DNA from: JBDIAR01 sp039812545
GTDB lineage: Bacteria > Actinomycetota > Actinomycetes > Actinomycetales > Dermatophilaceae
NCBI GenBank assembly: GCA_039812545.1
Contig: JBDIAR010000182.1
Span: 1-6,437, forward strand
Length of the DNA: 6,437 bases
Direction of reading: 5' to 3'
Shown piece after piece: positions 1 through 3,909 of the stretch. Below the pieces are notes generated by a model. The model was not told the origin of the DNA and made no database searches. It saw only the letters and a list, made by a program, of their open reading frames with translations. Positions within the stretch are counted from its first letter, which is position 1. Each line of letters starts with the position of its first letter. The translations under genes and the position numbers were made by a program.

Positions 1-248
1 TCGACGTCGGCCTCGTCCAAGGCGACCGGGACGAGGTACATCCCGGATTCGGAGAACGGCTGCGGTGCCTCGCCGGCGTCCCCGGACCAGCCGACCCAGG
101 CGCCGGGGCGTCCGCGCATCACCGACTCCATGGCGGTGACCAGGCCGCCGGGACTGCGCCGCCAGGACGTGCTGCCGTCTGCGGCGACGGTGCGATCCAC
201 GGGCAGCCGGTTGGCGGCGACGACGAAGTCGAACGTTGGAGTGGTCAC
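1..248 (-). CDS. otsA: alpha,alpha-trehalose-phosphate synthase (UDP-forming), N-terminal part
   Basis: Partial gene: the first 82 codons are present and the rest lies beyond the left edge. Read from a GTG start at 248-246, the protein opens MTTPTFDFVVAANRLPV. It then shows the N-terminal signatures of GT20 trehalose-6-phosphate synthases: an NRLPV strand (residues 13-17), a W-R-R-S-P-G-G-L block (29-36) and W-V-G-W (51-54). In this family these segments line the glucose-6-phosphate/UDP-glucose site. The cytoplasmic enzyme joins UDP-glucose and glucose-6-phosphate into trehalose-6-phosphate for stress-protective trehalose synthesis. The GTG was chosen because the family motif begins about eight residues later, with no upstream coding similarity. 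Only a weak purine-rich ribosome binding site (GAGAG, about 8 nt upstream) is visible. The gene is divergent from the CBS-domain gene. The family call is confident; full length and integrity cannot be judged. Confidence 0.86.
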   Translation of the reverse strand, partial: MTTPTFDFVVAANRLPVDRTVAADGSTSWRRSPGGLVTAMESVMRGRPGAWVGWSGDAGEAPQPFSESGMYLVPVALDEADV

Positions 249-332
249 GGAACTCGCTCTCTACGCGGCGGTGGCCCACCCGTCAGGGGCCGTTGACCTC
301 TCCTCAGGGTATGCCGGTGCCCGGGATAAGGG

Positions 333-392
333 CGACTCGGCGGGTCGACTCGGCGGGACTCGTGCGCGGTCTCGTGGGCCGACTCGTGCGCG
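333..392. repeat. GACTCG repeat cluster in divergent intergenic region
   Basis: CGACTCGGCGGG occurs at 333-344 and again at 346-357. GACTCGTGCGCG occurs at 357-368 and 381-392. The core GACTCG is therefore present four times in 53 bp, all in the same orientation. It lies between the divergent otsA and CBS genes, where regulatory sites would sit. I recognise no named operator in it. It may be a regulator-binding array or simple local duplication. Confidence 0.6.
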
Positions 393-452
393 AGATGGCG
401 CGCGTGTGTCTCATACCGGCGCGTAGCGGTGGCGGATCGGCGCGAGTGCGCC

Positions 453-458
453 TACGGT
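453..458 (+). promoter_or_regulatory. candidate -10 element for leaderless CBS gene
   Basis: TACGGT fits the actinobacterial TANNNT -10 pattern. It ends exactly six bases before the ATG at 465, so transcription would begin at or next to the start codon. No -35 match and no Shine-Dalgarno sequence are visible upstream, which fits a leaderless transcript. It is a short motif, so the call is tentative. Confidence 0.35.
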
Positions 459-464
459 TTCCCC

Positions 465-896
465 ATGCTCATTTCGGACGTGTTGCGCAACAAGGGCCAG
501 GGAGTCGTCACCGTGCGGCCGGACGCCACCGTGGCCACCCTGCTCGCCCTGCTCAACGAGCACCGGGTCGGCGCCCTGGTGGTCAGCGAGGGCGGGTCCG
601 ATATCAAGGGCATCGTCAGTGAACGCGACGTCGTCCGCCGGCTGCACGCCGACGGCGCGGACGTGCTGGACGGCCCGGTGTCGGCGATCATGACGGCCGA
701 CGTCGTGACCTGCGGCAAGGGTGAGGAAGTCGAGAAGCTCGCCGAGACGATGACCGAGCAGCACTTCCGGCACGTCCCGGTTGTGGACGAGGACGGCCAG
801 ATGATCGCGATCGTCAGCATCGGCGACGTCGTGAAGTCTCGGATCAACCAGTTGCAGGCGGAGCGCGACCACCTGCACGCATACATCCAGCAGTAA
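465..896 (+). CDS. Two-CBS-domain protein
   Basis: A 143-residue cytoplasmic protein made almost entirely of a CBS (Bateman) pair. CBS1 spans about residues 1-62 (MLISDVLRNKG...VTVRPDATV...GIVSERDVVRRL). CBS2 spans about 72-127 (VSAIMTADVVTC...HVPVVDEDGQMIAIVSIGDVV). Both have the typical 'G-I/V-V-S-x-R/G-D-V' final strand and helix. The C-terminal tail (about 122-143) is a polar helix. Such stand-alone CBS pairs usually bind adenine nucleotides (AMP, ATP, SAM, sometimes c-di-AMP) and act as energy or ligand sensors; ligand and partner cannot be read from sequence. ATG 465 is preferred over an in-frame GTG at 429 because family members typically begin M-x-I-S-D-V-L and the added residues resemble nothing. 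No ribosome binding site is visible at either start. The gene ends at a TAA that is tandemly duplicated. The kinase gene follows after about 116 bp. Confidence 0.87.
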   Translation: MLISDVLRNKGQGVVTVRPDATVATLLALLNEHRVGALVVSEGGSDIKGIVSERDVVRRLHADGADVLDGPVSAIMTADVVTCGKGEEVEKLAETMTEQHFRHVPVVDEDGQMIAIVSIGDVVKSRINQLQAERDHLHAYIQQ

Positions 897-908
897 ATCC
901 AGCAGTAA
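885..908 (+). repeat. 12-bp tandem duplication spanning the CBS stop codon
   Basis: ATCCAGCAGTAA at 885-896 is followed immediately by an identical copy at 897-908. The unit is four codons long (Ile-Gln-Gln-stop), so the reading frame is kept and a second in-frame TAA sits 12 bases after the first. It looks like a recent slippage duplication. It leaves the protein unchanged but gives a back-up stop. Confidence 0.92.
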
Positions 909-1000
909 ACGGACGCCCCGCGCGCCGCGACGTTTCGCGGAGAACACCCATCGGCGCCACGGATTGTCGGGCGCTGCCCGGGTATGCCGACTCCGTCGCT

Positions 1001-1006
1001 TACCGT
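1001..1006 (+). promoter_or_regulatory. candidate -10 element for leaderless kinase gene
   Basis: TACCGT matches TANNNT and ends six bases before the GTG start at 1013, the same geometry as at the CBS gene. The sequence just before the start (AGTGAC) has no Shine-Dalgarno character. No convincing -35 hexamer is seen 16-18 bp upstream. Together these suggest a leaderless transcript. The upstream gap (897-1000) otherwise holds only a weak 5-bp hairpin, CCGCG/CGCGG at 925-940, that could attenuate read-through from the CBS gene. Confidence 0.4.
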
Positions 1007-1012
1007 AGTGAC

Positions 1013-2671
1013 GTGACCGACGACACCACCTTGGGACACCCGGTCGTCCCGCGGCTGGAGCATCTCGGCCCCTATCGGCTCATCGAGCCGCTCGGCGAAG
1101 GCGGAATGGGGGTCGTGCACCTGGCGCTGGACCCGTCCGGGCGCGCCGTCGCGCTCAAGGTCCTGCGGTCCAGCATCGCGCACGATCCCGATGCCCGGGC
1201 CCGGCTCGGCCGTGAAGTCGAAACCCTGACCCGGGTGAACACCCCCCGGGTCGCCAGCGTCATCGACGCCGACATCATGGGTACCCGGCCCTACCTGGTG
1301 ACGCGGTACGTCCCCGGGCCGTCGCTGGACGAGGTGGTCGTGGCCGGCGGCGCGCTGCGACCGGCCGCGCTGCTGCGGGTGGCCACCGGGTTGGCCGAGG
1401 GGATTCGGGCGATTCATGCCGCCGGGGTCGTGCACCGCGACGTCAAGCCCGGGAACGTGCTGATGGAGGACGACGACCCGGTCCTCATCGACTTCGGGAT
1501 CGCGCACATCGCCGACGACGCCCGGGTCACCTCGACGGGGCTGGTGATGGGTACCCCCGGGTATCTCTCGCCCGAACTCGTCGCCGGCGCCGACATCACC
1601 GAGGCCACCGACTGGTGGGGGTGGGCGGCCACCCTGACCTTCGCCGCCTCGGGCCGGCCGCCGTTCGGCCGGGGCTCGATGGAGGTCGTGCTGGCCCGGG
1701 TCCGCAACGGCGAACCCGACCTGGCCGACGTGGACCCTCGGCTGGCCCCGCTGCTGGCGGCGACGCTGTCCCCGGATCCGGCACGACGCCCGCATACCGA
1801 CGAGGTCATCGAGGCGCTGCACCGGTATGCCAGGGGCGGGCCGGCGTTGTTGGCCGGAGCCGGAACCGGAACCGGAGCCGGCGTCGGGGGCGGCGGACCG
1901 CGGACCTCGGTGCTGCCCACCGCGCCCGCGCCTCCGGTCTGGGCCAGCCCGCCCGGTCCGCGCCGTGACCTACCGCCGCCACCGGCGGCGCGTCCGGTGC
2001 CACCACCGGCCGTGCCGGTGAACCGTGCCACCGAGGCGCCGGCGACCACCGCGCGGGAAGGGGACGGTCGGATCGGCCGACCGGCCAAGCGTGGGGTTCT
2101 GGGGGCCCTGGCGGCGGTGGTCGTGGCCGGTGCGGCCTGTGTCCCGGCGATCGCCGTCGCCGCGCTGGTCGCCTGGTGCCTCGTCGCGCGGACGACGGAC
2201 CTGGCGATGACCTCGCTGGTGTTGCGCCGGCACGATCGCGGTCGGCGGCGTTCCGATGTGCCGCTCAGCGTGGCGGTCGGACCCTGGCACCTCGTGCGGG
2301 CCGTGTTGGCCACGGCGCTGACCTTGATCCTGCCGGCCGTGGTGGCCGGCGCCGCCAGCCTCGGGACCGCCCTCGGCCTGTCGGTCACCTTCTCCGGTAC
2401 CCCGGATCCCGGCGGCGCGATCCCGTTGGCGACGGGCGTCGCGGCCGGGGTGGCGATGTTGTGGTGGGGCCCGGGCGGGGTGTCGCTGCGGCGGGGCTCG
2501 CGCTCGTTGGCGCGGGGCATCGCGGCCCAGGACAGTGTCGACCGGGCGGTGATCACGGCTGCCCTGGTGCTGGCCGCCGGGCTTCTGGCGTGGGCCTGGG
2601 CGCGACACGGCGTCGTCGACTGGCGCCCGCTCGCCACGAATCCGATCAAGCTGTTCGGGTTCGTCGGCTGA
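1013..2671 (+). CDS. Membrane-anchored Hanks-type Ser/Thr protein kinase, non-PASTA
   Basis: 552 residues. The kinase domain (about 20-272) is complete: glycine loop GEGGMGVV (28-35), ATP lysine K49 in VALK, helix-C glutamate E68, catalytic loop HRDVKPGN (141-148; D143, K145, N148), DFG 160-162, activation loop with T173/T175 in V-T-S-T-G, SPE 186-188, helix-F Asp200 and the late Arg259. All catalytic residues are present, so it should be active and autophosphorylate on the TSTG threonines, as known for actinobacterial homologues. A low-complexity Gly/Ala then Pro-rich linker (about 280-355) joins a hydrophobic C-terminal half with about four membrane segments (near 362-391, 426-457, 470-486, 513-530) and an R/K-rich loop (405-413). 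There is no PASTA or other recognisable sensor domain, so this is not PknB; the stimulus may act within the membrane. GTG 1013 is chosen because the kinase fold begins soon after. There is no ribosome binding site, and a -10-like TACCGT lies six bases upstream. The gene lies between the CBS gene and rpf, all on the plus strand. Confidence 0.93.
   Translation: MTDDTTLGHPVVPRLEHLGPYRLIEPLGEGGMGVVHLALDPSGRAVALKVLRSSIAHDPDARARLGREVETLTRVNTPRVASVIDADIMGTRPYLVTRYVPGPSLDEVVVAGGALRPAALLRVATGLAEGIRAIHAAGVVHRDVKPGNVLMEDDDPVLIDFGIAHIADDARVTSTGLVMGTPGYLSPELVAGADITEATDWWGWAATLTFAASGRPPFGRGSMEVVLARVRNGEPDLADVDPRLAPLLAATLSPDPARRPHTDEVIEALHRYARGGPALLAGAGTGTGAGVGGGGPRTSVLPTAPAPPVWASPPGPRRDLPPPPAARPVPPPAVPVNRATEAPATTAREGDGRIGRPAKRGVLGALAAVVVAGAACVPAIAVAALVAWCLVARTTDLAMTSLVLRRHDRGRRRSDVPLSVAVGPWHLVRAVLATALTLILPAVVAGAASLGTALGLSVTFSGTPDPGGAIPLATGVAAGVAMLWWGPGGVSLRRGSRSLARGIAAQDSVDRAVITAALVLAAGLLAWAWARHGVVDWRPLATNPIKLFGFVG
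1853..1882 (+). repeat. 6-bp tandem repeat in kinase linker
   Basis: Five consecutive hexamers of the form (G/A)CCGG(A/C) encode alternating Ala/Thr-Gly (residues 281-290) between the kinase domain and the Pro-rich linker. Each unit is two codons, so copy-number change would lengthen or shorten the linker without a frameshift. Confidence 0.8.
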
Positions 2672-2690
2672 CCTCGACCCGGCTAAAGCG

Positions 2691-2706
2691 TGTGACTTCG
2701 ATCACA
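2691..2706. promoter_or_regulatory. CRP/GlxR-type binding site
   Basis: TGTGACTTCGATCACA is an exact match to the TGTGA-N6-TCACA palindrome bound by CRP-family regulators (Crp, mycobacterial Rv3676, corynebacterial GlxR). It begins 20 bp after the kinase stop codon and about 405 bp before the rpf start, so rpf is the likely target. From general knowledge, rpf genes of Mycobacterium and Streptomyces are reported CRP targets. If the promoter at 2791-2819 is the real one, the site is centred about 127 bp upstream of transcription. That is far for simple class I activation, so an additional promoter may exist or the role may be repressive or architectural. Confidence 0.72.
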
Positions 2707-2716
2707 TTCCGCGGGT

Positions 2717-2760
2717 CAACCCGGGGTTGCGACCATGCAGGGAGAGCACGGAATGGTCGC
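2717..2760. other. Two inverted repeats downstream of kinase gene
   Basis: CAACCC-G-GGGTTG (2717-2729) is a perfect short palindrome. Sharing its last base, GCGACCAT (2729-2736) pairs with ATGGTCGC (2753-2760) across 16 bases. Neither is followed by a T-run. They may form a weak terminator for the kinase transcript or operator sites in the rpf upstream region. Function is not determined. Confidence 0.35.
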
Positions 2761-2790
2761 GAAACGATCACGGCACGGTAACGGCCGAGG

Positions 2791-2819
2791 TTGAAATCGC
2801 AACGAGAGTTCCGTACCGT
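2791..2819 (+). promoter_or_regulatory. candidate rpf promoter
   Basis: TTGAAA (2791-2796) and TACCGT (2814-2819) are separated by exactly 17 bp, a good fit to a primary-sigma-factor promoter. The -10 hexamer is the same as at the kinase start. Transcription from about 2826 would give a leader of roughly 285 nt containing the whole riboswitch. It is the best-spaced pair I see between the CRP site and the aptamer. Confidence 0.4.
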
Positions 2820-2849
2820 CTTCTTCGGTGGCCGGAGCTTTGGGGCTCC

Positions 2850-2864
2850 TGTTCTCGGGGAACA
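2850..2864. other. Inverted repeat TGTTC-N5-GAACA
   Basis: TGTTC (2850-2854) and GAACA (2860-2864) form a perfect 5-bp inverted repeat. It lies just after a second small hairpin, GGAGC (2834-2838) with GCTCC (2845-2849). Both fall in the predicted rpf leader between promoter and riboswitch. They could be a DNA operator or small leader hairpins. I recognise no named motif. Confidence 0.4.
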
Positions 2865-2867
2865 ACT

Positions 2868-2899
2868 CGATAACCGCATCGCACGATAACTACATCGCA
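2868..2899. repeat. 16-bp imperfect tandem repeat upstream of riboswitch
   Basis: CGATAACCGCATCGCA (2868-2883) is followed directly by CGATAACTACATCGCA (2884-2899), a 14/16 match with both differences adjacent (CG versus TA). A third CGA begins at 2900. The units are A+T-richer than the surroundings and contain GATAAC, which is loosely -10-like. They end about 20 bp before the aptamer. The direct-repeat layout would suit a dimeric response regulator or a duplicated promoter element; neither is proven. Confidence 0.8.
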
Positions 2900-2920
2900 C
2901 GAACCACCACGGTCACGTCC

Positions 2921-3090
2921 GCAGCGCCAAGCCTCGCCAGGCGGACGTCACAGCCCGGGTCATCCCGGGGGCCAGGCGAGGGTGGGGGACCCAGAGCGGA
3001 CGGCATACGTCGTCCTTGGGGTGAGGTCGGATGACATCCGGCCGGGCACCTGACAGCCCGAACCCGACAGCTAACCCCGCAGGCGCCACG
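2921..3090 (+). promoter_or_regulatory. c-di-AMP riboswitch (ydaO/yuaA class) in rpf leader
   Basis: The hallmark elements of this class appear in order. GCGCC (2924-2928) can pair with GGCGC (3082-3086) as the closing stem. CCTCGCC (2932-2938) pairs with GGCGAGG (2975-2981), enclosing a CCCGGG/CCCGGG hairpin (2954-2969). Conserved GGGGGACCCA lies at 2984-2993. A variable hairpin GGACG/CGTCC (2998-3015) precedes conserved TTGGGGTGA (3016-3024). Hairpins follow at 3025-3043 and 3044-3059. The diagnostic 3' block AACCCGACAGCTAACC (3061-3076) leads into CCCGCAGGC. In actinobacteria this riboswitch is known to precede cell-wall hydrolase genes such as rpf and normally lowers expression when c-di-AMP is bound. 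The loop at 3048-3055 contains CCTGAC, complementary to GTCAGG (3090-3095) at the edge of the ribosome binding site. That gives a possible pseudoknot and a route to translational control. Exact ends are approximate. Confidence 0.92.
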
Positions 3091-3092
3091 TC

Positions 3093-3100
3093 AGGAGAGG
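3093..3100 (+). promoter_or_regulatory. rpf ribosome binding site
   Basis: AGGAGAGG is a strong Shine-Dalgarno sequence 11 nt before the TTG at 3112. It decides the start: the in-frame ATG at 3031 lies inside the riboswitch aptamer, and the ATG at 3154 has no such site. Its first bases overlap the GTCAGG that can pair with the aptamer loop. Confidence 0.85.
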
Positions 3101-3111
3101 AATCAACCACT

Positions 3112-3834
3112 TTGCTCAACCAGACCAAGCACGCCGAGACCAAGACCAGCAAGATGTCCCTGCGGATCGCCGGCATCGGCGTGGCGAGCGCCGCGACCGT
3201 CGGGGCCGGACTGGCCCTGGCCCCCTCGGCCTCCGCCGCCAACATTTGGGACTCGCTCGCATACTGCGAGTCGGGCGGCAACTGGCACATCAACACCGGC
3301 AACGGCTTCTACGGCGGCGTCCAGTTCACCCAGCAGACCTGGGTCGGCTACGGCGGCCGAGCCTACGCCCCGCGCGCCCACCTGGCTTCCCGCGAGGCCC
3401 AGATCGCCGTCGCCAAGAAGGTTCTCGCCGACGTCGGCCCGCGCGCCTGGCCGGTCTGCAGCCGTCGCGTCGGCCTGACCCGCGCCAACGGCCTGGGCGT
3501 CTCGACGCCGGTCACCGTGTCGCGGTCCACGACCCGCACGGCTCCCAAGCCGGTCGTCAAGGCTCCGGTCGTCAAGAAGCCCACCGTGGCCAAGCCCGTC
3601 GCGAAGCCCACCGTGACCAAGCCGACCGTGGCCAAGCCCGTCGTCAAGCCGCGCGTCATCGCGGTCAACACCGGCACGGGTGCCGCCTACACCGTCAAGG
3701 CCGGCGACTCGCTGTCCGCGATCGCCGCTCGCCTGCACGTCAAGGGCGGTTGGCCGGCGCTGTTCGCGGCCAACCGCGGCACCGTCGTCAACCCGAACCT
3801 CATTTTCGTCGGTCAGGTGCTGCACCTGCCGTGA
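3112..3834 (+). CDS. rpf: Resuscitation-promoting factor, secreted Rpf-LysM muralytic enzyme
   Basis: 240 residues from a TTG start. Signal peptide: charged n-region, hydrophobic core 17-37, and an APSASAA|N-type cleavage near residues 42-44. The Rpf transglycosylase-like domain (44-116) begins N-I-W-D-S-L-A-Y-C-E-S-G-G-N-W. It carries the conserved catalytic glutamate E53, the G-F-Y-G-G-V-Q-F-T-Q-Q-T-W core (65-77) and the cysteine pair C52/C116 expected to form a disulfide. A Lys/Pro/Val linker (about 144-182) follows, with repeated PTVAKPV units. It ends in a LysM peptidoglycan-binding domain (192-239: Y-T-V-K-A-G-D-S-L-S...G-Q-V-L-H-L-P). This is the architecture of Micrococcus luteus Rpf and Streptomyces RpfA. 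The enzyme cleaves glycan strands outside the membrane and stimulates regrowth of dormant cells. Expression appears to be set by a CRP-type site and a c-di-AMP riboswitch. The gene ends at a bidirectional terminator shared with a convergent peptidase gene. Confidence 0.95.
   Translation: MLNQTKHAETKTSKMSLRIAGIGVASAATVGAGLALAPSASAANIWDSLAYCESGGNWHINTGNGFYGGVQFTQQTWVGYGGRAYAPRAHLASREAQIAVAKKVLADVGPRAWPVCSRRVGLTRANGLGVSTPVTVSRSTTRTAPKPVVKAPVVKKPTVAKPVAKPTVTKPTVAKPVVKPRVIAVNTGTGAAYTVKAGDSLSAIAARLHVKGGWPALFAANRGTVVNPNLIFVGQVLHLP
3583..3643 (+). repeat. Direct repeat in Rpf linker
   Basis: ACCGTGGCCAAGCCCGTCG occurs at 3583-3601 and again at 3625-3643, a 42-bp (14-codon) period encoding PTVAKPV. 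Between them lies a degenerate unit encoding AKPTVTK. The repeat builds the extended, basic Pro/Lys/Val spacer between the Rpf and LysM domains. In-frame expansion or loss would only alter reach through the wall. Confidence 0.85.
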
Positions 3835-3860
3835 CCCGGAGTTGACCAGCAGCTCTGAAC

Positions 3861-3902
3861 ACGTCCTGTGGGGCCCGCCATCCGGTGGGCCCCACAGGAC
3901 GT
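3861..3902. terminator. Bidirectional intrinsic terminator between rpf and M15 gene
   Basis: ACGTCCTGTGGGGCCC (3861-3876) pairs perfectly with GGGCCCCACAGGACGT (3887-3902). A further G-T wobble and two G-C pairs leave a 4-nt loop, for a 19-bp stem. A short TTT follows on the plus strand. On the minus strand the stem lies 8 bp past the stop of the convergent gene, followed by GTTCAGAG. It should serve both transcripts. Confidence 0.9.
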
Positions 3903-3909
3903 TTCGGTG

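Noticed and set aside
130..426. Plus-strand 98-codon reading frame over the otsA start and intergenic region
   Set aside because: It overlaps the conserved otsA N-terminus on the other strand and has Arg/Gly/Ala-rich shadow composition.
429..464. GTG 429 as start of the CBS protein
   Set aside because: The 12 added residues have no family support and no ribosome binding site precedes them. ATG 465 matches the usual N-terminus and the -10-like hexamer geometry.
879..893. 15-base identity between the CBS gene end and the M15 gene (5651-5665, GCATACATCCAGCAG)
   Set aside because: The shared word codes in unrelated frames on opposite strands and contains the over-represented GCATAC core. It is most likely chance, not a mobile element or recombination site.
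452..1822. Minus-strand 456-codon reading frame opposite the CBS and kinase genes
   Set aside because: Low-complexity composition with no motif, and it spans two well-supported genes and their intergenic region. It is an antisense shadow.
3541..3660. Repeats in the Rpf linker as a CRISPR-like array
   Set aside because: The repeats are in-frame coding units of Lys/Pro/Val with a 42-bp period and only two clear copies, which is a protein spacer, not a CRISPR.
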